64,000 nucleotides of DNA, from the NCBI GenBank assembly GCA_963580285.1, contig OY757017.1, positions 14,458,538 to 14,522,537 on the forward strand, in the 5' to 3' direction. The position numbers and the translations under genes are program-made. Below, piece by piece: positions 42,006-52,948 of the stretch. Within the stretch, counting starts at the first letter, position 1. Every line of letters begins with the position of its first letter. Under the pieces are notes generated by a model. The model saw nothing but the letters and a program-made list of their open reading frames with translations. It made no database searches and was not told the origin of the DNA. Source of the DNA: Lucinisca nassula. Its lineage: Eukaryota > Mollusca > Bivalvia > Lucinida > Lucinidae.

Positions 42006-42239
42006 GACAGCTCTTGTTCACAGTAGACTGCATATGGAAAGAAGCTATAGACATTTCCAGTAGAGGCAATGGCACGGGCCCCGGTTGGGCACTTTGTCTA
42101 GTTTTCAGTAGAACCAATGTATAATACTTGAATCCACCTACTACAGTATTGCGGTCGTAAGTTTACATTACTTTATGTTACGGAACTGCGCGCAAAACTA
42201 AGATTTTATTTAGTTATTTTGTACTTTTTATGGTGTCCC
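42006..42239. other. No recognisable gene
   Basis: Nothing supported. Confidence 0.4.
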
Positions 42240-42565
42240 AGTTGAACATTTATATATATATATATATATATATAGAAAATCAAAAAAGTCCGATATTGCC
42301 ACACAATTCTTTATTATTCAGTAGACTTCTACCGCGGTTTCACTGTTTTAACAGATTTTCAAGAAGACATTAAATGGTAACGTATATATATAGGTAAATT
42401 AAGAAAACTGTCCCGAAACAAGTAAATTATACGTAAAAATAAACAACATCAGCGCATGGAAGTCATTTATTTTAATTATTACCGACCGGTTTCAAAATCT
42501 TCAGGGTAACAATTAATATGGCGTTAAAATCTGTGATGTTGTTTATTTTTACGTATATATATATA
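42240..42565. repeat. (TA)n tracts and inverted ACGTAAAAATAAACAACATC
   Basis: Three (TA)n runs (42250, 42385, 42555). ACGTAAAAATAAACAACATCA (42431) and its complement (42536) enclose ACCGACCGGTTTC...CTTCAGGG. A TACCGCGGTTTC block at 42330 is similar. Termini of this style occur in Penelope-like elements, but the assignment is tentative. Confidence 0.5.
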
Positions 42566-42667
42566 TATAAAAGCCAAAAGGACAGTTACTTTTCCACAAA
42601 ATGGCCAATTGGTTATCCAAAACAAAAATATATGAGCGAAACATACATTCAAAGATGAACTATAGCA

Positions 42668-42790
42668 AAAACAAGAGGCCCCAGATGACCTTATTTCGCT
42701 TACCTGAGTGTCGCTATCTCTAGTACATTCTATAGGATTATGAATTTTTTTCATATGTCTATGTATGTTTAAAATTTGTTAAAAAAAAGT
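42668..42790 (+). mobile_element. Pearl/HINE-like head fragment
   Basis: ACAAGAGGCCCCAGATGACC...GCTTACCTGAG resembles the start of the element at 59169; no array follows. Confidence 0.45.
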
Positions 42791-42829
42791 ATGTTTAAGA
42801 AGACAGGTTGCAGGTTTAAGAACTGTGTT

Positions 42830-43175
42830 ATACAGGCCTTGGGTGGAATGGAATGTGATGGTGCTTGGCAGATTTGGGGCGTTTCTACCAATTAGGATTA
42901 TGTCAGTTGAGGTCAGCTAACCTAACTACACTATTCCAGGGGAGGCTTAGACCTAAATGGTTAACCAGTAATAAGTACACATACTTTTTCCAGTAACAGA
43001 CAACTGCCCTTCTTGAATCAACAGAAGGGGGAAAAAGATGGTAGAAAATATTCCATGACTAATTGCCATGCAAGTATATGTATGTAACCGGATTGGGTCT
43101 AAAACCCGCAACCTCTAGCTTCTAAGTCAGACGTGCTTCCAACAGTAAATGTAACTGTGATCCCCACCTATATGC
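42830..43175 (-). mobile_element. SINE-C copy, reverse
   Basis: Complement of body and head: CCAGGGGAGGCTTAGACC, GGTTAACCAGTAATAAGTAC, CTGCCCTTCTTGAATC and AGACGTGCTTCCAACAG. B box degraded. Confidence 0.7.
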
Positions 43176-43499
43176 CATAGGACACGGTTGGCAACTTTGC
43201 TTCTCTCTTTGATTGCCCACTGTTGGGTCGGGCTTAAGATTATATGACGGTTCCAGCGTAAAAACATAAATGGAATTTTATTATATTTTAGTATTCTTTA
43301 TGTTGGTTGGCGCCTGATGTTCCGTCTTTGGTCGGGCCCCTCGGAGTCTAACTGTTGGTTTTCTTTTGCTCAAGCAATTATGTTGTTGTATGCTGTCGAG
43401 TCCTCAACCTTGTTTCATCTCTGTAGTTTTTTACTTGTATGTTCTCGGAGATGTTACACTGATGAGTTAGGAAGCCTTCATGCGGACTAAACAAAATTA
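43176..43499. other. No recognisable gene
   Basis: Nothing supported. Confidence 0.4.
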
Positions 43500-43860
43500 G
43501 TGTATACCGCGACAGAGGTAAGGGCGAGGATTATGGCCATGTAAAATCGATTTAAGCCCCCCTCCTCCCCCCCCCCCAGTGGAATTCTTTCCACTGACCG
43601 TTCCAAGGCGGTTCTTCTGTTGCGGTTTATTTATGTTATTGTTTGTTACTTACTGTGAGTATCACTTTTGTCTTTTTATTTTGGCTGGCCATTTGGCTAT
43701 TTTGTGGGAAAGTAACTGTCCTTATGGCCTTCCTTTGTTTAGGTTTCCATTATGGTCTGGTCGCTTCATGTTTGTGTTTTTTTCCTTTGGTGTCTTTGAT
43801 GGGTGGAGTAAGTTAATTGTATCGATTCCTGATCTTTGTTTTACTTCTACTTTGGTGACA
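43500..43860 (+). mobile_element. TA-MITE family T copy
   Basis: Opposite orientation to 45816-46274; ends CCTGATCTTTGTTTTACTTC. The open frame across it is not a gene. Confidence 0.75.
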
Positions 43861-43861
43861 T

Positions 43862-44915
43862 ATACATTAACTGGATCAAACACTTCTTATCTGACAGGAA
43901 ACAGAGAGTTTATCTTAGATGACAGTTCTCAAATCACACTGAAGAATTACTTGGAGTGCCCTAGGGCTCAGTCCTAGGGCACCGGTTGTTTATTCTGTTT
44001 GTAAATGACATCCCTGATGTAGTAAACGCAAATGTTAAAATGTATGCTGACGATTCAAAAGTCTATGAAAACTAGAATGAATCCCGATCATTGCAAAAGG
44101 ACTAAGAAAAATTGGAAGAATTGGCAAGGAAATGGCTCATGAAATTCAATGAAATGAAATGCAAAGTTATGTACTTTGGATATAATAATCCCAAGCAAAC
44201 CTATGTGCTAGGAAAAACTGAATCAGCTAAAGTGACTAATGAAAGAGATTTAGGCATATATATTACAGAAGATGCTAAGCCTAGTCTACAGTGTGTAGAA
44301 TCTGCTAAAAAGGCGTCACAGGCCTTAGGATTTATTAAACGAACTTTCACATATTATGATCGTAGAAGTTTTGCTACCCTGTATAAGACATATATCAGAC
44401 CACATATGGAGTTTGCAGTTCAAGCATGGAATCCATATCTAAAAAAAAAAAAAACATCGAATGCTTGGAAAAGATTCAGCATCGGGCAACTAAGCTTGTT
44501 CCTGAGTTGACAAATATGAACTATAATGATAGGTTAAAAGCATTAAACTTGACAACATTAGAACAGAGACGTGAAAGAGGGGATCTGATTGAAGCTTTCA
44601 AAAAAATAACTAGTAAAGAAAACATTGAATGTGAAAAGTTCTTCAAATTTAGAGATGACTCAACTTCACGTGGAAACTCTATGAAAATATATAAGCCAAG
44701 GCTTAAAAAGAGCATTTCTCAACGAGTGAAATTTTCAGCATTAGAGTGATCAATGCATGGAATCAACTACCGGAATATGTTATATCCGCGTCGGGGATAA
44801 ATGGTTTTAAAAACAATCTTGACCGGTACTACAGAAAACGACATGGGGCTCAAGAGGCATCCGCCTAACTTATAACCCCCATCATCCTAAAGTAAAGTAA
44901 GTAAAGTAACTAGCA
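43862..44915 (+). pseudogene. CR1/Jockey-type LINE, 3' part of reverse transcriptase
   Basis: Motifs in order: NWIKHFLSDRKQRVYL, then GVP-stop-GS, LFVNDI, a YADD-type MYADDSK, KWLMKFNEMKCK, DLGIYITEDAKPS, KTYIRPHMEFAVQAWNPY and, after a shift at an A run (44443-44455), KIQHRATKLVPEL. The 3' end carries AAGTAAAGTAAGTAAAG, a microsatellite-like tail typical of CR1/L2-group LINEs. A stop replaces the Gln of the GVPQG motif. Dead copy, 5'-truncated. Confidence 0.88.
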
Positions 44916-44924
44916 CAGTGGGAA

Positions 44925-45112
44925 TCAGAATCAGAATTGTTACTGGTGACACGTCAAATGACATTGATACAACAGGACCTGTGATATGGGAAGTTAGTCC
45001 CTAGCTCTAACCAAAGAGGTAAACTTAGCTACACAATCCTCAACACCTTCAGCCGTCGAAATAATCGAATCGGGAAGGGCATTCCAATCTCTAATGGTTC
45101 GGGGGAGGCCGA
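44925..45112 (-). mobile_element. LINE 3' end fragment, reverse
   Basis: Complement of the segment at 56800-56919 plus 57242-57290: CCATTAGAGATTGGAATGCC and the tail ACAATTCTGATTCTGATTC. It butts directly against the next LINE fragment. Confidence 0.75.
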
Positions 45113-45815
45113 TTGGCAGATGAAGTTCAATGTGCCCAAATTTAATTCAATGAGGGTGTCACGACACCACCGGACAAACAAATTAAGTTTGACTATACAC
45201 TACACCAGCAAATTATGGAGCCGGTTCAATCCGCCAAATATCTTGGTATCACAATCACTGATGATCTTGATTGGGGTCAACACATTTCAGAAACAACATC
45301 AAAAGCAACTAGGACTTTGGGATTCCTTAGACGTAACTTGGCTTTTGCACCTAGGCAGACAAAGGATGTTGCACATAAAACATTTGTTCGCCCTCAACTT
45401 AAATATGCATCACCCATTTGGCATCCCTATGTTAAAACTCAGATTCAGCAGGTGGAGAACGTGCAGAGGACAGCTGCTCGATGGACCTGCCGACGATGGC
45501 GCAGTAGAAGTAGCGTCGGTGACATGCTTAACGAGTTAGAATGGCCGTCCCTAGAGGCCCGTCGTGAGCAGTCCTCTTTTACTTTCTTCTATAAGATACA
45601 TTTAGGTACAGTGGCCAATAATAAAGACAAATACTTGACCCCTGCGACAGTTTCAACCCGAACAAGGGCATCAAAAGTAAACAACTCACAATATCATAGG
45701 TACCAGTCTTACAGTGCTGTCCTGAAAAATTCCTTTTTTCCTAGAACTATTCCCAGTGGAATAGTCTAGAACTATTCCCAGTGGAATAGTCTTCCCTCTT
45801 CTGTGGTGAATGCTA
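45113..45815 (+). pseudogene. Jockey/CR1-type LINE RT C-terminal part
   Basis: DWQMKFNV, AKYLGITITDDLDWGQHIS, TLGFLRRNLAFAPR, VQRTAARWTCRRW, LEWPSLEARREQSS and FFPRTIPS form the familiar carboxyl end of these RTs. One frame change lies near 45200. A ~26-bp duplication (CTAGAACTATTCCCAGTGGA twice, 45741-45790) truncates the last codons, after which WNSLPSSVVNAK can be read in another frame. A different family from 43862. Confidence 0.88.
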
Positions 45816-46274
45816 AGTAGAAGTAAAACAAAGATCAGGAATTGATACAATTAACTTACTCCACCCATAATAGACACCAAAGGGAAAGAAATACAAACAT
45901 TAAGCGACCAGACCATAATGGAAACCCAAACAAAGGAAGGCCATAAGGACAGTTACTTTCCCACAAAACGGCCATATGGCCATCCAAAACCAAAAGACAC
46001 AAGTGATACACACAGTAAGTAACAAACAACAACATAAATAAATCGCCACAGAAGAGCCGCCTTGGAGCGGTCAGTGGAAGATTTCCACTGGGGGGGCTTA
46101 AATCGATTTTACGTGGCCACAATCCTCGCCCTTACTTCCGTCGCGATTTAGACAAATAATTTGTTCAGTCCGCATGAAGGCCTCCTAACTAAGACTGCAG
46201 AGGAGTTCAAAGCCCGTACAGTGTAAGATGGAGATTCAGAGGTATGCGTTCCTGATCTTTGTTTTACTTCTACT
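45816..46274 (-). mobile_element. TA-MITE family T, complete, 459 bp
   Basis: TIR AGTAGAAGTAAAACAAAGAT and its complement, with TA at 45814-45815 and 46275-46276. Other copies are at 41750, 43500 and possibly 51115. The TA target suggests Tc1/mariner mobilisation. No transposase. Confidence 0.85.
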
Positions 46275-46537
46275 TAGTATACAGGTCTCTTTTATTCAGA
46301 TTGTAAGGTAGTTTAGGTCGTAGTACCAAAGCGTTAATCCAAAATCGTTAATCCATAGACAAAATGGCAAATATCAATGTTCGGATCAACAGACATGGAC
46401 TCCAGAAGAGTGTAATCAGGCATCCGCGGATAGTAAGCATTACTTGGTAAGCAAGCTTCGCCCACCATGCCCATCGACCCGAACGAAGAAAAGGTGTAAA
46501 TGCCGGGAAGGGTATGTCCGAGATTTTAGAAGTCTTA
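46275..46537 (-). other. Probable 3' flank of the RT below
   Basis: On the minus strand this follows the RT stop and contains AATAAAAGAGACC near 46285. No separate gene. Confidence 0.4.
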
Positions 46538-47110
46538 CTATGGCTTTCCATTGGCAAACATATCAGAAATAATTCTGGAAATGGCCACATTGTACGGATC
46601 CACAAGATCATGGTGCCTCCCATAAAACTTCTTTAGTGTTGATACCAGTTTGGTTTTTTGATATCCCTGGCATAACAACCTGGTAGTGAGCACCTTCCCA
46701 CGTTCCATAAAGTCCTGATACTTTGAACAGGCTCTAGCATAACGGATTAACTGTGAAACGTAAACTCCATGTGCTGGTGCAGACGGGATATTACTGCTCA
46801 GGAAGGGAAAGTTAACAATGGGAAAATTGAAGTCATCTCGTTTATCGTACAGCCTAGTAGAAAGCTTCCCGTTGTCAATATAGAGATAACAATCAAAGTA
46901 TGAGGAGGAGGTTGCAGTCTCTGTTGTTTCCTTAATTTCAAGTTCACGTGGATAGATGAATTCCAAGTACTCTGCAAATTTAGCATTTTTCAGAGACAAT
47001 AAATCATCTATATATCTGTAGGTGAAATTGAATTGTTGTGCAAGGCGTTTCTTGTCTGCTTTGAGGAGACTTTGTACAAACTCCGTAAATAGTTTTAAGG
47101 ACTCATCCAT
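46538..47110 (-). pseudogene. Reverse transcriptase C-terminal part, 190 codons open
   Basis: Contains QFNFTYRYIDDLLSLKN (the catalytic YxDD box), YPRELEIKETTE, YDKRDDFNFPIVNFPFLSS, GVYVSQLIRYARACS and LKKFYGRHHDLVDPYN. Same broad RT family as 40741-41745. The frame is intact from an ATG at 47110, but upstream RT motifs are missing, so it is a 5'-truncated retroelement. Clade uncertain (Penelope-like guess). Confidence 0.8.
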
Positions 47111-47197
47111 TGACTTTTCTTTTTTCTTTTAGCGAAATTCTAAATTTAGCACGCACCTAACTGAGGTAATGGCCAAATATGACCGACTCAGTATAAG

Positions 47198-47199
<2 letters not shown>

Positions 47200-47276
<77 letters not shown>

Positions 47277-47326
47277 GAATCACAATTATTACTGGTGACA
47301 CGTCAAATGACATTCATACACCATTC

Positions 47327-47400
<74 letters not shown>
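47200..47400. repeat. (GATA)n microsatellites with a LINE-tail islet
   Basis: (GATA)n at about 47201-47275 and 47331-47400. Between them, ATTACTGGTGACACGTCAAATG is a piece of the LINE 3' end also seen at 44930 and 57250. Confidence 0.9.
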
Positions 47401-47401
<1 letters not shown>

Positions 47402-48391
47402 CAAAAAAGAGTCAGAGACATTTTAAGTCAGATAAGAGAAGATGAGATTGTGGTGTTTACAGATGGTTCAGCATTAAGCAACCCGGGACCTACAGGAGCA
47501 GGGGCAGTGATCTATTTGGAAGGCTATGGTTCCTCCCCAGTTCTTTTAAAGAGAGGGGTTAGTCCACTGAGCAATAACTACACTGGTGAACTTGTAGGTA
47601 TTCAGCTAGCATTGGAGTTCCTAGCAGAGCTGTTAGATGCGAGACAACTAGTTGACAGGAGTATACACATTTTCACCGACTGTCAATCTGCAATAATTTC
47701 TGCATTTGCGAACCAGATTCCAAAGAATAAAGTGGATATCATACTCCGTATTAAAGAAGCATCAGAGAAACTAAGAGCAAACAGGAACGAAATCACTGCC
47801 CACTGGGTCCCAGGACACAAGAACATTGAAGGGAATGAATTGGCAGACAGACAAGCAAAAGAAGGGGCTATGGAGATGACAGGAGAGAATGTGGAGGTGC
47901 CAATCAGTATGGATAAGAAGGAAGCTGTGCAGGAAATCAAGAAACAGATGAAAGAGAAGTGGAATAGAAAGTACCAGTTGTCTGAGAAGGCGGATTATGT
48001 ACAAGATGTGTTTAAAGAGGCAGGAAAGAGAAACTGTTATGGAGAGGGTGATAGACAAAATTTTTGTGTTTTGAATCAACTGTTGTCAGGCCATTCGAAC
48101 CTAAACAGCCATAAAGCAAGGAGAGATAGGACCAAATCTAAAATGTGTAGTGAGTGCCAGGAAACTGAAGACTTGAACCACTATATATTCCAATGTGAAG
48201 CATACAAAGAACAGAGAGAGGTTTTACAAAGTACTGTGGAGGGAATATTAAATAGAGAAGGTCTGAATAAAATTGGAGATATTGATATGCGAGTTCTAAA
48301 TGGCTGTGTTGAGGACATAAGCAAGGATGGACAAAACGATCTTATTGGTGCACTGCTAGAGTATATAAAGTGCACTAATAGGTTTAATTAA
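47399..48391 (+). CDS. LINE RNase H-zinc-knuckle ORF, 330 codons, 5'-truncated
   Basis: Open from the (GATA)n edge to TAA at 48389. The RNase HI domain has all four acidic positions: VVFTDGSALSNPG (D), NNYTGELVGIQLAL (E), IFTDCQSAI (D) and HWVPGHKNIEGNELADRQA (H and D). A CX2CX7HX4C zinc knuckle (CSECQETEDLNHYIFQC) follows, as at the end of I/R1/Ingi-group LINE ORF2 proteins. The apolymerase and endonuclease parts are absent, so it cannot be autonomous; the reading frame itself is undamaged, suggesting a young insertion. RNase H removes the RNA strand of the cDNA hybrid during target-primed reverse transcription. The 3' UTR runs to (AAC)n plus (GATA)n at 48520-48552. The first in-frame ATG is internal, so no independent translation start is proposed. 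Confidence 0.9.
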
Positions 48392-48519
48392 TTTTCAAAA
48401 TTTAAGCTGAGTTACGCATGCACACGAGCAACATTAGTATATGGTACAACGTGTTTTGGCACATATGAGAAGAAGAAAAGCACAAGGAGGCCATAAGCAG
48501 CATGATATTGCTTAAAGAT

Positions 48520-48553
48520 CAACAACAACAACAAGATAGATAGATAGATAGAT
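48520..48553 (+). repeat. LINE 3' tail: (AAC)n then (GATA)n
   Basis: AACAACAACAACAA followed by GATAGATAGATAGATT. Same tetranucleotide as on the 5' side of the truncated LINE. Confidence 0.8.
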
Positions 48554-49094
48554 TATTGTTGGTGCGCTCATGTGGACCCATGCGGTTGTTTTGTGAAGTA
48601 CGGTATTCGGAGTAAGTTTCATGATGTAGGTAAATTCATGGGCGTCATGGGTACCGGAAACTCGGTTGTTCGGACATGCTTGGATTTTATGGTTTGATGC
48701 GATTTTCCAACTTGGTCAAAAATTGGAACACAAAACACAGCCTTGGATTTTACGTAAAAGTCCACTTCTATTGAAAATGTAGTCATAGGCAGTTTCATGT
48801 GATACAATTGCATTAAATGGTAAGCCTTTGATTTACACAGTTCTGTGTTTGATATGCATAACATTTGACTGTTTTCACCAGTGTTCACAGCTGACACTGG
48901 CCCAATTTCAAACGAATTTGACAGCTGACCTTTGTTTACACTGTTACATGTCCATGACCCAATGCTGACATTCAGCATGGAACGTCTAGGAACTTGACAT
49001 GGAATTCGACCATCATTTTACCATCTGTATTTGCAGCATGAAGACAAGAGACCATTGCGCAATCCAGAGACTCATCAACAAGAGAAGAGTGCTT
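48554..49094. other. Unassigned; 119-codon minus-strand frame
   Basis: 48978 to 48619 on the minus strand is open (starts MLNVSIGSWTCNSVNKG). I recognise no motif and see no promoter, splice or repeat support. It may be chance or part of an old repeat. Confidence 0.25.
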
Positions 49095-49587
49095 ATGCAC
49101 TAGCGGTTAGTCTGAAAGCCCCAAGACACCACAAGACACCCCAAGACACCAAAATTTATTGTTTATTTATTTCCTAAAGAGTTTAAGAAGGCTTTTCAAT
49201 ACCTAAAAGTATTTAAAATTATTTAATAAACAAAATTGAGATGCTGTTTACGTCCTAAAACAGTCACATAAAGCACTGTATATACTCTGGTAGCTGTCAT
49301 GGAATGCAATTCGGCAATGTAATAAACACCCAAAGACACTTACTTATCTATTGTCTTTATTGTTAATTGTCATACCATCTACGGCATTTATATTATGAAA
49401 AGTTATAGAGATAAAATGGTATTATCTGTTCTATAGTTTTGAGTTTGTGATTTAACAAATAGTTGTTTTGCTTCAAAGTTAAAAACCAAAACCTTGTATC
49501 AAGGTTAGGGTACATTTTATCATTTTGTATTTTTGTTTTGTTCGTAATTAGTAAAAAATAATAATGTCAAGTAACTTATCCCGGTGC

Positions 49588-50242
49588 ACGTCATTTCGTC
49601 GAAAACCACTTGGTCGAATGCACTATTTGGTCGATTATAACGTTTGGTCGAAAAAAATATTGAAATGGGACAATTGGTCAAATATTTTTTTAAGAAATGC
49701 GACACTTCGTCGAATTTATTTTTACCATGATCTGGCTTGTATCCCGAGCTCAGCGTGACAAGCTGTTATTATTACAAAAGGATTTGAACAGTGGACACAC
49801 GTGTATGCAACGCTGTATGCAACGTCGTTAACTGGAGGCCCCCTGTGGAGGCCCCCTGTGCAGGGAGAACCATCCCCTGTGCAGGTTAAAGATCCCTACC
49901 TTAATTACATGATTACTGTGTAGGCTTTCAAGCTGCAAACCTGGAGTGTATGTAATGTACACCTGCGGTAATGGTCAAATCTGACCGACGCAGTAGATAG
50001 ATGGATAGATAGAACTTCAACCAAATATATTTTATAGTAAACCCTAATGCCTCTCATGCGCAGTATAATGTTTTGGGGTAAGTTACTTTCGTTTTAGCTT
50101 CTTTCAGTTTTTCGACGAAAATTCGACCAAATGTCAATTCGACGATTTTTTTCGACGAAAATTCGACCAAATATTGGTTCGACGAAATGTACTTTTCGAC
50201 GGACAAGTACATTTGACCAAGTGGTTTTCGACGAAATGTCAT
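49588..50242. mobile_element. Inverted element rich in TTCGTCGAA/TTGGTCGAA
   Basis: The left end CATTTCGTCGAAAACCACTT and right end AAGTGGTTTTCGACGAAATG are inverted copies. Each is followed by three or four further TCGAAA/GGTCGAA words. The centre (49725-50090) has duplicated CACCTGCGG/GGAGGCCCCCTGTG bits and GATAGATGGATAGATAG. Confidence 0.75.
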
Positions 50243-50600
50243 GGAAGCAACTTATCCATCCATTTTTTCCAATCTTAGGATGAAAGGTACCGAATACTTA
50301 ATTATCTCATTAATGCCCGTCAGTTACTAATAGCAGATATCTATGCATGCAAACGGCCACTTGTTTACTGATTACGTTATTGTTCCCTTAATCCTTTTCG
50401 TCTGATAATACTTTTCACACCTAATGAATAGTCTCAAGTGTGTCTCTGGAAAGATGATACTGCAAAGTGATGGCGACTGATAGAATATTTAATCTTTGAT
50501 GTTATTTCTAATGTTTTATTTATTTTATTTTTACAGAATTATTGAAAACTTTACCTAAAATAATAAATTCATAAATAAAAATAGAATATCAATTTTCTGT
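50243..50600. other. No recognisable gene
   Basis: AT-rich interior of the Mutator-like element. Confidence 0.4.
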
Positions 50601-50705
50601 AGAAAAAATGAGATATTTTTGTATATTTCTGCTTCAAACATCGATTGTGGGCACTCATTAGGACACCAAGATGGTTCTAATGAGTAATCACAACTTATGT
50701 GTTAG
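50601..50705. mobile_element. Hairpin MITE family H, degraded
   Basis: ATATTTCTGCTTCAAACATC...GGGCACTCATTAGGACACC and partial complement. Confidence 0.55.
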
Positions 50706-50775
50706 AGGGTGCCTTCATGTGGACTGAACAAATCATTGCCTTCACTCCTATTAAAATAATGTATAACCCTGTACC

Positions 50776-51100
50776 GGCCCCGATGGCTCAGTTGGTAGAG
50801 TGTCCGCTCCGGGGAACGGGAGGTCTCGGGGTTCGATCCCGGGCCGCGACATACCAAAGTCGTTAAAAATGGTACTAGCTGCTTCTCGCTTGGCACTCAG
50901 ATTTACGGGGTAGAGCTAGGACTGGTCGATCCAGTGTCAGGATAATGTGACTGGGTGTGGTATCATGTAATGTGTCTGGGACATGATACTTCAGTGAGGC
51001 AGCACTATAAACGTGAGCATTGAGCTCCCTGTCGCAACCAGACACCGTCGTGATATGACTGAAAAATTGTTGAAAGCGACGTTTAACCCGAATTCACACA
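50776..51100 (+). mobile_element. tRNA-headed SINE (SINE-E)
   Basis: Head GGCCCCGATGGCTCAGTTGG (A box) and GGGGTTCGATCCCGGGC (B box), a ~230-bp body (CGGGGTAGAGCTAGGACTGG...), a 3' end GAAAGCGACGTTTAACCCG and a short (CACA) tail. Retroposon; the head does not form a complete modern tRNA. Confidence 0.85.
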
Positions 51101-51395
51101 CACATGTATAACCCTGTAAAATAGAAGTAAAGGCTATGATCAGGAATCGGTACAACTACCCAACATTGTAAACCCCAGTTTCATTATATGAAAGTGTGGG
51201 ATTAAGAGGTCCAAATTATATAGTTATGTTTTCGCGATGTTTGAATTACACTATTATCAATGACTAAAGATTTATTTTGATGTTGATGCAAATTATCCCC
51301 TACTGAGTTACATATACATATTCAGCAAAAAAAAAAAATCAATTAATTAATTCGTTATAGCGTTAAAAAGGAAATCAACAGCTAGTGCGACATAT
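51101..51395. other. Mixed repeat debris
   Basis: TAGAAGTAAAGGCTATGATCAGGAATCGG (family T end) and AAACCCCAGTTTCATTATAT (family H flank). No gene. Confidence 0.5.
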
Positions 51396-51505
51396 TCTGC
51401 CCCCGCCCATTGGGGAGTGAAGAAATAGATTAGCTGCACAGTGCTTCCACGCAGAGCTGACACTGACCGCACATGAGTAATGATAAACCGCTTAGAGCAA
51501 ATCTT
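51396..51505 (+). mobile_element. SINE-A fragment (5' third)
   Basis: CTGCCCCCGCCCATTGGGGAG to GATAAACCGCTTAGAGC. Confidence 0.75.
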
Positions 51506-51657
51506 TTCGCGAAAATTGCTTCTATTATATCATAATATATGTATAAAAATAATAAATGAGTAATAATAAAGGTGTATTAGGGTATAATAATAATAAATGT
51601 GTAATAAAAAAGGTGTCTTGTGGTGTCTTGGGGATTTCAGACCGACCCATGCACTAG

Positions 51658-52796
51658 TCATTTGTAACCCCCTGGGGATAGCAGGGCTAATTTGCGGGGC
51701 TGTTCACCTCCGTGTTCCCCCGATTGATCCCGGGCAGACTTTCGGATGAGTCTTTAAACCAAGGTCCCGTCTCCGTATGACCTTAGCTGTTGGTGGGACA
51801 TAAAAATCAAACACTCGGGTTTTGATATTATGCAAACATACCCCAGTGGAGTTAACTATTATAAACAGCGGGGCAATGGCATTCAGCAGGTAGAAGAAAG
51901 TTGTTTTATTTAAAGACTGTCTTTAAATTTAAAGACTTTTTAGTCTGTAGATTTAAAGACTAACACTGAGTAACACAATGGAAAATCATGAAAATGATGT
52001 AACACGAAAAAATCGCATTCTCATACGCAGCCTCAGTATTCATCTCATTAATAAAACAAGCGTTGCTAAAGACTGCATGTATTTTGTTGTCTTCTAATAT
52101 GGTTTTAATGAAGAAAATAATTAAGAAATAAAACAACACAGTTACTTCCCTTAGACCACAAATGCCTTGAAACTCTGCAGAAAGGGAGGGAATATCTGTC
52201 AAAGGTCGAACATAAGATGAGTTTCATGCTGACTTCATTTCGTTTTCGGACATTTTACTGTTGTAGTCCGTCTGAAACTTTCATCAATTTTAGTTGTCAA
52301 AAAATCTGTCTGTCGAAGCGAGTGGTCTGTATATTGACAAAATGATGAAATTGTTATACACATTCATTCCTGAGCTCATTTTACTTATGAATCTTATTAC
52401 AAAACTGTTTTTCTGAGAACTCTTCAATTACGGTGGAAGGAATTTAATTAAATAGAGACAACTATATAATTTTCAGTGACACATAATTAAATGTTCCATA
52501 GACAACGGCCAAATTACTATAAACAGCAGAGTGTGATTTTTTCGTTTTACACCATTTTCATGATTTTATTTGTGTCAGCCTTTAAATTTACAGACAGTCT
52601 TTAAATTTACAGACAGTCTTTAAATTTAAAGACAGTCTTTAAATAAACAACTTTCTTCTACCTGTTCAGGAGGTCCCCGTAGTGCAGGCCTGAGTAAAGT
52701 CATTGTCCCCGCTATTCCCCCAAGGTCGGTGGGTGGGGGGGGGGGGGGTTAGGGGCAGTGGTTACAAAGGACTGGTGCATTAATCATTCAAGCCTG
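51658..52796. mobile_element. Foldback-type element, ~1.1 kb
   Basis: The left (TCATTTGTAACCCCCTGGGG...CAGGTAGAAGAAAGTTGTTT, TTTAAAGACTGTCTTTAAA) and right (AAAGACAGTCTTTAAA...AACTTTCTTCTACCTGTTCAGG, GGTTACAAAGGACTGGTGC) parts are inverted copies with short AAATTTAAAGACTGTCT tandems. A SINE-B body fragment sits at 51727-51815. The middle (51960-52560) has no gene that I recognise. A run of about 14 G lies at 52735. Confidence 0.65.
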
Positions 52797-52948
52797 ACTT
52801 GGGTCATATGTGAGATGCCAAGTTCTGCAACTGATGGTCAAGTGTTTTTTATCTGAATACTCTGGTTTTCACCCACCTGATTTACGACCGGCTTAATATA
52901 TGAGTGAAGTAATCTTGAAAGGACTGTAAAATCAAAATAAAAAAAAGC
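52797..52948 (+). mobile_element. SINE-D copy
   Basis: TATGTGAGATGCCAAGTTCTG...TTTTCACCCACCTG...AATCTTGAAAGGACTGTAAAA and an A-rich end. Confidence 0.7.

Larger units (their letters stand above)
49104..51648. mobile_element. Mutator-like TIR element, 2.5 kb, 9-bp TSD
   Basis: About 37-bp TIRs with four mismatches contain GTCTGAAA.CCCCAAGACACC and CACAAGACACC. Exact flanking ATGCACTAG (49095-49103; 51649-51657). A 9-bp duplication with long TIRs points to the Mutator superfamily. The interior holds only other repeats (49588-50242, 50600-50700, 50776-51100), so it is non-autonomous. Confidence 0.82.

Noticed and set aside
43579..43977. 132-codon frame
   Set aside because: Runs through a TA-MITE into an out-of-frame part of a LINE; the true RT motifs are in another frame.
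49037..49104. Exon-like segment after TTTGCAG with a GTTAGT donor
   Set aside because: The putative donor is created by the edge of the Mutator-like element; the sequence belongs to a repeat that continues at 51658.
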